Part shown: positions 5,769 to 12,770 of the stretch, in pieces
How positions within the stretch are numbered: the first letter of the stretch is position 1
Layout of the letters: each line of letters opens with the position of its first letter
Assembly: GCA_018262455.1 (NCBI GenBank)
Contig: JAGSPR010000208.1
Span: 1 to 15,052, forward strand
Source: Deltaproteobacteria bacterium
Lineage (GTDB): Bacteria; Myxococcota; Polyangia; Haliangiales; Haliangiaceae
Length of the DNA: 15,052 bases
Direction of reading: 5' to 3'
Made by a program: the position numbers and the translations under genes
Notes under the pieces: generated by a model
Database searches by the model: none
Told to the model about the DNA's origin: nothing
The model's input: the letters and a program-made list of their open reading frames with translations, nothing else

Positions 5769-7217
5769 TCAGCGGTGGCGCGAGCTGCTCGAAGACGAGT
5801 GCGAGCTGCTCGAAGACGACGACGAGCTACGGGACGGCGAGCTGGAGCTCGAGCTGTGCGACGGGCTGGAGCTCGACGACGAGCTGCGAGAGGGCGGGCT
5901 GTAGGTCGAGCGCGATGGCGGGCTGTAGGTCGAGCGCGATGGCGGGCTGTACGTCGAGCGCGACGGCGGGCTGTAGGTCGAGCGCGACGGCGGGCTGTAG
6001 GTCGAGCGCGATGGCGGGCTGTACGTCGAGCGCGACGGCGGGCTGTACGTCGAGCGCGATGGCGGGTTGTACGTCGAGCGCGACGGCGGGTTGTACGTCG
6101 AGCGCGACGGCGGCTGGTACGTCGGCTGATAGTTCCGCGGTGGGCCCGCAGGCGGCTGGTACGTGCGCGACGGGCCCTGGTAGGTCGAGCCGGTCGGCGG
6201 CTGGTACGTGCGCGACGGGCCCTGGTAGGTCGAGCGGGTCGGCGGCTGGTAGCTGCGCGACGGCGGCTGCGGGCCGAATGCCGGGTTGTTGCGCACGCTC
6301 GGGCTGCGCGTGCCGCCAATCGCGTTCATGCGACCGCGCATGACGCTGGAGGTCCGGACGGTCGGGCCGACGTGGGCTGGCGGGCGCGGGACCGTGGAGG
6401 TGACCCGCAGGCCCTCCGCCGGGTTCTGGAAGATGTGCGCGCGGACGTTGTGCTTACCGAAGTTGGTCTCGGTGGTGAACCGCCAGTGGGCGTCCTTCCG
6501 AGGGCGGCGATGATCGCGGACGATCGGTCCACCACTGGCTCCTCCACGTCCCCCGCGCCGGTGATCGCGGATGGTGGGGCCAAGCGGGCGCCAGCCGACG
6601 TAGCCGCCGCCGGAGCGCCACTCGACCTGCGCCGGCGACCAGGTGTAATCGGGGACCCAGCCCCAGTAGTCGTCGAACCACTCCCAGTTGCCGTAGTGGA
6701 ACGGGAGCCAGCCCCAGTCCCAGTCGCAGTCGAACGCCCAGCCGACGTCGGTGTTAACCCAGCTACCCGCGGTCTCATAAGGTGTGAAATCCACGCCCAC
6801 CACCGTGGGGTCGGGCCGCCACACACGACCGTACTCTTCATCCTCGACCCACTGGCCATAGGGCTGCAGGGTCTGGTCGATCTCCTCATCGGTGACGGTG
6901 CCGGTGGCGTCCCCTGCGGCTTGCGGATCGGGCGACGCCGAGCCGTCTGGATCGGCTGGATCCTGGGCGTAGCCTTCGGTGTTGCCGGACGGGTAACCCT
7001 GCGGATAGCCTTCCGAATAACCCTCGGGATAGCCCGCCGGGTACCCTGGCTGGCCGGGCGCCTCGTAGGCGTACCCCGGATCGATCGCTCCGCCGGGCGG
7101 GCCTGACACCGAAACCGGTTCAGGCGCCACCGGCATCGTCGAGTCAGAACCATATTCGCGATAGCAGGCAGGGGCGCCGAGGAGTGCCACGAGCCCGACA
7201 AGGTGCAGCGTCCGCAT
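5769..7217 (-). CDS. DUF6600-like lipoprotein with tandem repeats and a polyserine tail
   Basis: This predicts 482 residues from ATG 7217 (MRTLHLVGLVALLGAPAC); ATG 7244 and GTG 7265 are possible longer starts, and none has a good Shine-Dalgarno. The N-terminus is a signal peptide ending in a probable but imperfect lipobox (GAPAC). Then comes a Gly/Tyr/Pro-rich segment of YPEGY-like repeats. A Trp/Tyr-rich domain (about residues 115-230) includes PYGQWVEDEEYGRVWRP, SWVNTDVGWAF, GWLPFHYGNW and GWVPDYTWSPAQVEW, the hallmark of the DUF6600 family. The C-terminal third is made of YxPPSRST repeats and ends in a Ser-rich tail with His and Arg. It is probably an outer-membrane or surface lipoprotein, perhaps structural; no enzyme motif is seen. 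It is divergent from the Gld-type operon and upstream of the PAP2 gene. Confidence 0.88.
   Translation of the reverse strand: MRTLHLVGLVALLGAPACYREYGSDSTMPVAPEPVSVSGPPGGAIDPGYAYEAPGQPGYPAGYPEGYSEGYPQGYPSGNTEGYAQDPADPDGSASPDPQAAGDATGTVTDEEIDQTLQPYGQWVEDEEYGRVWRPDPTVVGVDFTPYETAGSWVNTDVGWAFDCDWDWGWLPFHYGNWEWFDDYWGWVPDYTWSPAQVEWRSGGGYVGWRPLGPTIRDHRRGGRGGASGGPIVRDHRRPRKDAHWRFTTETNFGKHNVRAHIFQNPAEGLRVTSTVPRPPAHVGPTVRTSSVMRGRMNAIGGTRSPSVRNNPAFGPQPPSRSYQPPTRSTYQGPSRTYQPPTGSTYQGPSRTYQPPAGPPRNYQPTYQPPSRSTYNPPSRSTYNPPSRSTYSPPSRSTYSPPSRSTYSPPSRSTYSPPSRSTYSPPSRSTYSPPSRSTYSPPSRSSSSSSSPSHSSSSSSPSRSSSSSSSSSHSSSSSSRHR
5893..6120 (-). repeat. 24-bp tandem repeat encoding YxPPSRST, about ten units
   Basis: Nine regular 24-bp units start at 5893 and a tenth, partial one starts at 6109. 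In the protein they read YQPPSRST, two YNPPSRST and seven YSPPSRS(T/S). The units differ mainly at synonymous positions (gat/gac for Ser on the other strand, tag/tac for Tyr) and at the Ser/Asn codon, so the array is not a freshly copied block. Units keep the frame, making copy number variation tolerable. Confidence 0.9.
6151..6240 (-). repeat. 45-bp direct repeat, two units, same lipoprotein
   Basis: Two adjacent 45-bp copies (6151-6195 and 6196-6240) differ at one base. They encode a 15-residue YQGPSRTYQPPT-type unit, a longer cousin of the YxPPSRST octapeptide, and a partial third copy follows. This suggests the repeat domain grew by stepwise duplication. Confidence 0.8.
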
Positions 7218-7391
7218 GGTTCGCAAGTATGTTGCAGCCGGCATGCCCGAACGGCCGGCCTTCACATATGTTCCCGCCCGGGAAGATCAACGACGTACGA
7301 GCGGTTAGAGGGGCCGCTGCGAGCTTGACAGCCGCTCGTTAGCCGTTTAACAAAGCCCAGCGATTTCGCGCCCCTGGCGCCGAGAGGCTGC
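7218..7391. promoter_or_regulatory. Divergent control region between lipoprotein gene and Gld-type operon
   Basis: This 174-bp gap holds three visible signals. For the right-hand operon, TTGACA lies at 7325-7330 with a weak -10 (TTTAAC at 7346-7351, or TAACAA at 7348-7353). For the left-hand gene, on the minus strand, a TTGATC-like -35 and a TATGTG-like -10 lie around 7265-7291. An inverted repeat ACGAGCGG (7297-7304) / CCGCTCGT (7332-7339) brackets the right-hand -35. A second one, TTCCCG-N2-CGGGAA, lies at 7271-7284 inside the left-hand promoter spacer. These could be regulator sites for either gene set. Promoter calls are by eye and only approximate. Confidence 0.45.
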
Positions 7392-8366
7392 ATGATTCGT
7401 GCAACGAACTTAACCAAACTCTACGGCGGCAAACGCGCCCTCGGTCCGGTCTCGTTCGAGATCAAAGATGGCGAGACCGTCGGGTTCCTCGGACTCAATG
7501 GCGCGGGCAAGACGACCGCGCTGCGATTGCTCGCCTGCGATCTCCGGCCGTCCTCGGGGACGATCGAGGTCGGTGGCGTCGATGCGATCGCCGAACCCCA
7601 CGAGGTTCGCAAGCGGATCGGGTTCTTGCCCGAGAACCCGCCGCTCTACCTCGACATGAACATCGTCGACTACCTGACCTTCGCCGGCGAGCTCCGCAAG
7701 ATGACGCGCGCCGAGCTGAAGCGTCGGTTGCCCGAGGTGCTCGAGCTCACCGACCTGACCGAGGTCGCCCGCGACACCATCGGCACGCTCTCGCATGGCT
7801 TTCGCCAGCGGGTCGGCTTGGCGCAGGCGATCATCCATCAGCCGAAGTTCCTCATTCTGGACGAGCCGACCCGCGGGCTCGATCCCGTGCAGATCGTCGA
7901 GATGCGCAATCTCATCCACGATCTCAAGCAGAACCACACGGTCCTGATCTCGAGTCACATCCTCACCGAGATCAGCCAGACCTGCGATCGGCTGCTCGTG
8001 CTCGGGCGCGGCCGGATGCTCGCCGTGGGCACCGAGCACGACCTGTCGAAGTTCAAGGACGCGATTCGCCAGATCACGGTGACGGTCCGGCCGCCGCAGG
8101 CGCTCGAGGACGCCGCGCCGGCTGATGATCCGAAGCTCGGCGCGCGCACGCTGCTCGCCGCGGTCGAGGGCGTCGAGAGCGTCGGCGATCCGTACACCAC
8201 ACCGGACGGCCTCACGTTCGCGCTCGAGACCTCCAAGGACTGCCGCGCCGCGGTGAGCCGGGCGGTGGTCGAGGCGAAGCTCGATCTACTGAAGCTCGAC
8301 TACGCGCGCAGCGAGCTCGAGAACACCTTCGTCCGCCTCGTCGGGGGAGACCATGCGAGCAATTAG
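7392..8366 (+). CDS. GldA-like ABC transporter ATP-binding protein
   Basis: The protein has 324 residues. The ABC ATPase domain covers about residues 1-230, with Walker A GLNGAGKT (34-41), signature LSHGFRQR (133-140), Walker B FLILDE (D157, E158) and the switch histidine in SSHIL (H189). The Q-loop position reads FLPENPPLY with glutamate (E81) in place of glutamine, a variant common in the GldA/CcmA-like export branch. The C-terminal 90 residues form an extra domain ending in the helical NTFVRLVGGD segment. It powers the permease encoded next. An AGAGG Shine-Dalgarno six bases upstream supports the ATG. The gene overlaps the permease gene by 14 bp (8353-8366). GldA is known from the Flavobacterium gliding machinery; in other bacteria the same gene set has no settled function. 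Confidence 0.95.
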   Translation: MIRATNLTKLYGGKRALGPVSFEIKDGETVGFLGLNGAGKTTALRLLACDLRPSSGTIEVGGVDAIAEPHEVRKRIGFLPENPPLYLDMNIVDYLTFAGELRKMTRAELKRRLPEVLELTDLTEVARDTIGTLSHGFRQRVGLAQAIIHQPKFLILDEPTRGLDPVQIVEMRNLIHDLKQNHTVLISSHILTEISQTCDRLLVLGRGRMLAVGTEHDLSKFKDAIRQITVTVRPPQALEDAAPADDPKLGARTLLAAVEGVESVGDPYTTPDGLTFALETSKDCRAAVSRAVVEAKLDLLKLDYARSELENTFVRLVGGDHASN

Positions 8367-9078
8367 CATCATCTACCGCCGCGAGCTCAGCGCGTACATG
8401 CGGTCACCGTTCTCGTGGGTGATCGCGGCCGTGCTGCTGCTCGTCGACGGCATCCTGTTTCGCGGCTTCGCGATGGTGGACAAGCAGCTGTCGGCGGTCG
8501 TGCTCGAGAAGTTCTTCTACTTCTCGAGTGGCGTCGCGATGGCAGCCGGCCTCTTGCTGTCGTTCCGGCTGATCTCGGAAGAGCGCCAGATGCACTCGAT
8601 GGTGCTGCTCAACACCTCGCCGGTACGCGATAGCGAGATCGTGCTCGGCAAGTTCCTCGCCGCGCTCACGTTTCTCACCCTGCTCCTCGCCCTCTCGATC
8701 TACATCCCGCTGCTCATCAAGGTGCGCGGCAAGATCACGTACTCGCAGATCGCGGTCGGCTACCTCGGCCTGTACTTGATCGGAGCCGCCGCGCTCGGGA
8801 TCGGGATGTTCGCCAGCTCGCTGTCGCGTCACCAGCTGGTGGCGGGCGTGCTGGCGTTCGCGATCCTGATCCTGATGTGCTTTCTGTGGCAGTTCGCGAA
8901 GGGGCTCGACGGCACGGTCCGCGAGGTGTTCGGCGAGCTCGATCTGTGGTGGATCCACTTCCAGAACGGATTCATGCGTGGCGTGCTGAACCTGAAGGAC
9001 GTCGTCTATTACCTGGGCGTCACGTACTTCTTCCTCCTCCTATCAGTGAAGACGCTGGAGGCGAAGCGATGGCAATGA
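8353..9078 (+). CDS. GldF-like ABC-2 type permease
   Basis: The protein has 241 residues with about six membrane helices. It opens with IIYRRELSAYMRSPFSWVI, the typical amphipathic start of ABC-2 permeases (YKRELxxYFxSPxxYV). The SFRLISEERQMHSMVLLNTSPV segment is the coupling-helix region seen in GldF-type permeases, followed by hydrophobic helices up to YYLGVTYFFLLLSVKTLEAKR. It forms the membrane channel with the upstream ATPase and with the GldG-like protein encoded downstream. A GGGGGAGA Shine-Dalgarno sits inside the ATPase gene. It overlaps the next gene by 10 bp. No key element is missing. Confidence 0.93.
   Translation: MRAISIIYRRELSAYMRSPFSWVIAAVLLLVDGILFRGFAMVDKQLSAVVLEKFFYFSSGVAMAAGLLLSFRLISEERQMHSMVLLNTSPVRDSEIVLGKFLAALTFLTLLLALSIYIPLLIKVRGKITYSQIAVGYLGLYLIGAAALGIGMFASSLSRHQLVAGVLAFAILILMCFLWQFAKGLDGTVREVFGELDLWWIHFQNGFMRGVLNLKDVVYYLGVTYFFLLLSVKTLEAKRWQ
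9057..9061 (+). promoter_or_regulatory. Ribosome binding site of the GldG-like gene
   Basis: GGAGG inside the end of the permease gene, seven bases before ATG 9069. It decides between ATG 9069 and the nearby in-frame ATG 9075. Confidence 0.75.
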
Positions 9079-11018
9079 GACCAATGAGAACGGCCTCCCC
9101 GTGGTGGCTTTCGCTCGTGTTCGGCGTGGGCCTCTTGTGGGTGTTCCTCGGCGAACGCCTCCTCAACACGATGCCTTCAGTGCGCGTCGCGATGACCGGG
9201 ATGGGCCTCGCGCTCGTGTTCGCCGTCACCGCGGGCCGGGCATGGACGACGACGAGCACGAAGGGTGCGCGTCGCCGCGTCGAGCGCGCCCTGCTGCTCT
9301 GTCACGTCGGAACGATCCTGGCGCTCGTGCTCTATGCCCTGACGACGAGCTGGGGCCCTGACTCGCTCCACACGCCGAAGGCGGAGGGTGCGCTGACCGT
9401 GCTGTGGGGCGTGTTGCTCGTCGCCTCGACGATCCCGGTGCTGATGATCGAGCTCTCGCTCGGCGCGGCCCTGCGCACCGGGTTCGACATCGAGAGCTCG
9501 CAGGTCGATGACTCGGGCGTCGAGTACTACCGCGTCCGCGACCTCGGCTGGGCTGGCCTGTCGATCGCGTTCGCGATGGCGTTCCTCATGGTGACGTGTC
9601 GCGTCGCGAAGGACCGCAACATCCAGGCCGACGTCAGCTACTTCAAGACGTCGGCAGCGGGTGAGTCGACCCAGAACATCGTCCACGCCTCGGCAGATCC
9701 GATCCGCGTCATGATGTTCTTCCCACCCGGCAACGAGGTGAAGGAGCACATCCTCAGCTACTTCGAGGCGCTCGCCTCCGACAGCGGCAAGCTGGAGGTC
9801 ACGGTCCACGACCGGCTGAGCGATGCCGAGCTCGCCGGTAAGTACAAGGTGACGAAGGACGGCGTGATCGTTCTGGCCCGTGGCAAGGACGACAAGGAGA
9901 AGTACTTCACGATCGAGGTCACCGAGCTCGACATCGAGAAGGCGCGCAAGGGCAGCAAGCTCCGCACGTTCGACAAAGACGTGAACTCGACCCTCATGAA
10001 GCTCGTGCGCGACAAGCGCAAGGCCTACATGATGACCGGCCATGGCGAGATGAACGATCCGGAATCGATCCCACCCGAGCTCAAGGGGCGGGCGCCGGAG
10101 CGCCGGACCTCGAAGCTCAAGCAGCGGCTCTCCGAGCTCAACTACGAGATCAAGGATCTGGGGCTCATCGATCTCGCGAAGGACGTCCCGGAGGACGCCA
10201 CCATCGTGCTGCTGCTCGCTCCGACCGTGCCGCTCCAGGCCGCCGAGTGGGCCGCGCTCGATCGCTACCTTGAGCGAGGCGGCAGGCTGCTCGTCGCGCT
10301 CGATCCGAAGGCGGATCCGAACCTCGGTGTGCTCGAGGGCCGGCTCGGGCTCAAGATGAACCCGGGTGACCTCACCGACGACGTCGCGTTCCTGCCCCAG
10401 CGTGGGACCCAGGCCGACCGCCGGTTCGCGATCACGACCCAGTTCTCGGCGCATGCGTCGACGACGACGCTGTCTCGTGCGGTCGACAAGGGCCTCGTGC
10501 TGATCGATGCAGGGGCTCTCGAGGACGTGCCGTTCGCGTCGAAGGACAAGGCCCCGACGAAGACGATCACGTTGCGCTCGATGGAGTCGAGCTACCTCGA
10601 TCTCAACAACAACTACGCGTTCGACGAAGGCACCGAGAAGAAGCAGCGCTGGAACATCGGCGCCGCGGTCGAAGGGCCCAAGGCCGGCGACAAGGAAGGG
10701 TTCCGCGCGCTCGTCTACTCGGATGCCGATCTGTTCGCCGACGCGCTCGTTCAGAACGCGATGCGCCAGGCGTCGGTCGTCATGGTGTCGGGGCCGTTGC
10801 TCGATGACTCGGTGCGCTGGCTCGGCGGCGAGGAGCAGTTCGCCGGTGAGATCGTGTCCGAAGAGGACAAGCCGATCGAGCACACGAAGAGCCAGGACGC
10901 GGTGTGGTTCACGCTCATGATCGTCGGTGCTCCCGCCCTCGTGTTCACGCTCGGGTTCCTCGGGACGGTCTACGCCAAGCGCCGCCGCACGACGAAGAAG
11001 ACAGAGGTGAAGCCATGA
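9069..11018 (+). CDS. GldG-like ABC auxiliary protein
   Basis: The protein has 649 residues from ATG 9069. About five membrane helices fill the first 185 residues (for example WWLSLVFGVGLLWVFLGE and LGWAGLSIAFAMAFLMVTC). A large soluble domain then carries the pattern of the GldG/DUF4350-like auxiliary family: MMFFPPGNEVKEHILSYF, KAYMMTGHGEMNDP (the conserved TGHGE motif), LKQRLSELNYEIKDL, and ILLLAPTVPLQAAEWAALDRYLERGGRLLVALDP. One C-terminal helix (AVWFTLMIVGAPALVFTLGFL) and a basic tail end the protein. The domain probably sits on the outer side of the membrane and works with the GldA/GldF pair; the substrate is unknown. The N-terminal multi-helix block is longer than in plain GldG. It is coupled to the next gene by an ATGA overlap. 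Confidence 0.92.
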   Translation: MAMRPMRTASPWWLSLVFGVGLLWVFLGERLLNTMPSVRVAMTGMGLALVFAVTAGRAWTTTSTKGARRRVERALLLCHVGTILALVLYALTTSWGPDSLHTPKAEGALTVLWGVLLVASTIPVLMIELSLGAALRTGFDIESSQVDDSGVEYYRVRDLGWAGLSIAFAMAFLMVTCRVAKDRNIQADVSYFKTSAAGESTQNIVHASADPIRVMMFFPPGNEVKEHILSYFEALASDSGKLEVTVHDRLSDAELAGKYKVTKDGVIVLARGKDDKEKYFTIEVTELDIEKARKGSKLRTFDKDVNSTLMKLVRDKRKAYMMTGHGEMNDPESIPPELKGRAPERRTSKLKQRLSELNYEIKDLGLIDLAKDVPEDATIVLLLAPTVPLQAAEWAALDRYLERGGRLLVALDPKADPNLGVLEGRLGLKMNPGDLTDDVAFLPQRGTQADRRFAITTQFSAHASTTTLSRAVDKGLVLIDAGALEDVPFASKDKAPTKTITLRSMESSYLDLNNNYAFDEGTEKKQRWNIGAAVEGPKAGDKEGFRALVYSDADLFADALVQNAMRQASVVMVSGPLLDDSVRWLGGEEQFAGEIVSEEDKPIEHTKSQDAVWFTLMIVGAPALVFTLGFLGTVYAKRRRTTKKTEVKP

Positions 11019-12547
11019 GAAGCGCTCTCTTGCACGGCGTCCTGCTCGCCGTGATGCTCGTGTACGGCTACCGGACGTGGACGCGGGACAAGACCGTCAA
11101 GCCGAACCTCGGCGAGGTCGTCCTGTGGAACAAGGCGGACGCGGATCTCGTCTCGCTCGAGTTCAAGTCCGACAAGAAGACGGTGCACATCGAGCGCAAG
11201 GGCGAAGGCGCCAGCGCTTACTGGTGGGGCACGGAAACGACGATCGAGAAGAAGCCCAAGCCGGTCGAGCCCAAGCCCGCGGAGCCCGCGGGACAGGGCA
11301 GTGGCAGCGGCAGCGCAGCGGGCAGTGCCGCGGGCAGTGGCAGCGCGGTCGCAGCAGGCAGTGGCAGCGCCGCGGGCAAGGGCAGCGCGGCAGGCAGTGG
11401 CAGCGCAGCGGGTAGCGGCAGCGCGGTCGCGGCCGCGGCGACCCCGCCGCCCCCGGTCGCGATGGAGGAGACCACGAAGAAGCGCGAGTTCCCGCTGGGC
11501 GAGTCCGCCGAGAAGATCATCGCCGGCTACGTCGAGGCACGCGCGATCCGCGATCTCGGCGTGCCGACCGATGGCCAGAAGAAGGACTTCAAGCTCGTGG
11601 ACGCGAAGACCACGCTGACGCTCACGTTCCGCGACGGCCCGCACACGTTCCTCATCGGAGGTTCGGTGTACGGCCAGAGCGACCGCTACGTGATGGACCA
11701 GGCGACCGGCAAGGCCTACGTCCTGGCGAAGGACCTGATTGCCGGGCTCGAGATCGGCGAGTCGAGCTTGCACCTCGTCGATCCGCGTGGGTTCGACGCC
11801 GCCAAGATCGAGACGGTCGTGCTCGAAGCGAACGGCCGGTCCAAGGCGGCCACGCGGGTGATGACGGGTGTCGAACAGAAGCAGGTCAAGACCTGGGGAG
11901 ATGCCGAGACCCAGAAGCCGAACGTGGGGCTCGCGAACTTCATCGACAACGCGAGCAACCTGCGGCCGACCGAGTACATGCCGTCGATGAACCCGGCGTC
12001 GCTCCAGCTGGTGATGAAGCTCACCTACAAGGATGACAAGGGCGCAACGCTCGGCACGCTCGCGCTCTACAAGGGCGAGAAGGCCGGCACGCTGCCCGAG
12101 GACACCGACCTCGATCCGGCGAACCCGCCGAAGGGCAAGACCGAGTACTACATCCTGACCGAGAAGACCCACGTGCTCGCGCTGGTTCGCGACGACACCG
12201 GGCAGCGGAGCGAGCAGGACCTGCCGATCGCGTTCGGTGACAAGGAGCCGCCGGTGGAGCCCAAGGGCAATCCGTTCGGCAACGTGCCGCTGCCGAAGAA
12301 GCCCGGGCTATCGCCGCACGGCGCCGCGGTGCCGCCGGGTGGGATGCCGCCGGGTGGGATGCCGCCGGGTGGGATGCCGCCGGGTGGGATGCCGCCGGGT
12401 GGCACGCCGCCGGGCGGCACGCCGCCGGGTGGCACGCCGCCGGGTGGCACGCCGCCGGGTGGATCTCCGCATGGCACCCCGCCGGGTGGGCCGACTCCCC
12501 CGGCTGGCGCGCCGCATGGCATTCCGCCCGCGTTGTCACCGCACTGA
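11015..12547 (+). CDS. DUF4340 protein with low-complexity linker and PPGG repeat tail
   Basis: The protein has 510 residues from ATG 11015, with a GAGGTG Shine-Dalgarno five bases upstream. One N-terminal helix (LLHGVLLAVMLVYGYRTW) anchors it. A first part of DUF4340 follows (VVLWNKADADLVSLEFKSDK, YWWGTE). It is interrupted by a Gly/Ser/Ala linker (residues 93-142). The main part then resumes (FPLGESAEKIIAGYVEARAI, FLIGGSVYGQSDRYVMD, AYVLAKDLIAGLEIGESSL). DUF4340 proteins are typically encoded right after GldG-like genes and are thought to act with the ABC system outside the membrane. The C-terminus is a Pro/Gly tail of PPGGM and PPGGT pentapeptides (440-484), then PHG-rich residues. This is the last gene of the four-gene operon; a hairpin follows 20 bases after the stop. 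Confidence 0.9.
   Translation: MRSALLHGVLLAVMLVYGYRTWTRDKTVKPNLGEVVLWNKADADLVSLEFKSDKKTVHIERKGEGASAYWWGTETTIEKKPKPVEPKPAEPAGQGSGSGSAAGSAAGSGSAVAAGSGSAAGKGSAAGSGSAAGSGSAVAAAATPPPPVAMEETTKKREFPLGESAEKIIAGYVEARAIRDLGVPTDGQKKDFKLVDAKTTLTLTFRDGPHTFLIGGSVYGQSDRYVMDQATGKAYVLAKDLIAGLEIGESSLHLVDPRGFDAAKIETVVLEANGRSKAATRVMTGVEQKQVKTWGDAETQKPNVGLANFIDNASNLRPTEYMPSMNPASLQLVMKLTYKDDKGATLGTLALYKGEKAGTLPEDTDLDPANPPKGKTEYYILTEKTHVLALVRDDTGQRSEQDLPIAFGDKEPPVEPKGNPFGNVPLPKKPGLSPHGAAVPPGGMPPGGMPPGGMPPGGMPPGGTPPGGTPPGGTPPGGTPPGGSPHGTPPGGPTPPAGAPHGIPPALSPH
11291..11440 (+). repeat. Gly/Ser/Ala-rich imperfect repeat inside DUF4340 gene
   Basis: About 50 codons of GSGSAAG-type units (GSGSGSAAGSAAGSGSAVAA and so on). 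The DNA shows repeated ggcagtggcagc blocks of irregular length. Such flexible linkers are common in proteins of GC-rich myxobacteria; here it splits the DUF4340 region rather than separating two domains. Confidence 0.85.
12332..12466 (+). repeat. 15-bp tandem repeat encoding PPGGx, nine units
   Basis: Nine in-frame 15-bp units encode four PPGGM, four PPGGT and one PPGGS. Codon use is nearly identical between units, which indicates recent slippage or duplication. The group of Met units is followed by the Thr units, so each variant was amplified separately. A degenerate continuation (PHGTPPGGP) follows. Confidence 0.92.
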
Positions 12548-12567
12548 GCTCCGCGGCGGTCGCGATC

Positions 12568-12601
12568 GATCACACCTCGGCGAGCTTGCCGTCGGGTGAT
12601 C
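12568..12601 (+). terminator. Stem-loop after the Gld-type operon
   Basis: Twenty bases after the DUF4340 stop, GATCAC pairs with GTGATC, CC with GG and CGGC with GCCG, giving about twelve base pairs with small bulges around a GAGCTT loop. No T-run follows, so it is either an unusual terminator or a 3' stabilising hairpin. The rest of the 223-bp gap (12548-12770) shows no open frame that looks coding. Confidence 0.5.
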
Positions 12602-12741
12602 TCTGATTCGTCCTGCCCGAACGAGCGGTTAGGCCCATGGGCCGGACCTTCGTGGGCCCGTGGATCCCGCACTCGTGGGCCAGATTGGAATACTCAACGT
12701 GGCTTGACCGGTCCAAGCTTCGACATCATCTCAAGAAGGTG

Positions 12742-12765
12742 CCAGACCCAGGTCTGGTGGAGGAG
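12742..12765 (+). promoter_or_regulatory. Inverted repeat next to the protease ribosome binding site
   Basis: CCAGACC-CA-GGTCTGG (12742-12757) is a perfect inverted repeat. GGAGGAG (12759-12765) follows almost immediately, then a five-base spacer and ATG 12771. The strong Shine-Dalgarno fixes the protease start. The repeat could be a regulator-binding site or, in RNA, a hairpin abutting the ribosome binding site. Function is inferred from position only. Confidence 0.5.
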
Positions 12766-12770
12766 CTCAC

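Noticed and set aside
5893..6120. Possible CRISPR array because of regular short repeats
   Set aside because: The units are contiguous without spacers, keep a reading frame and encode YxPPSRST peptides.
5667..7106. Long plus-strand open frames rich in Arg and Ala opposite the repeat lipoprotein
   Set aside because: They mirror the tandem repeats of the minus-strand gene, have extreme composition, and lack any domain. The minus-strand frame has a signal peptide and DUF6600 motifs.
7392..7700. GldA-like Q-loop glutamine replaced by glutamate as a sign of a dead ATPase
   Set aside because: PEN-type Q-loops are frequent in this ABC branch, and Walker A, Walker B, signature and switch histidine are intact.
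9177..10883. 568-codon minus-strand open frame opposite the GldG-like gene
   Set aside because: High GC at third positions removes stops from the antisense frame. The protein is rich in Arg, Glu, His and Leu with no recognisable motif, whereas the sense frame has clear family features and a ribosome binding site.
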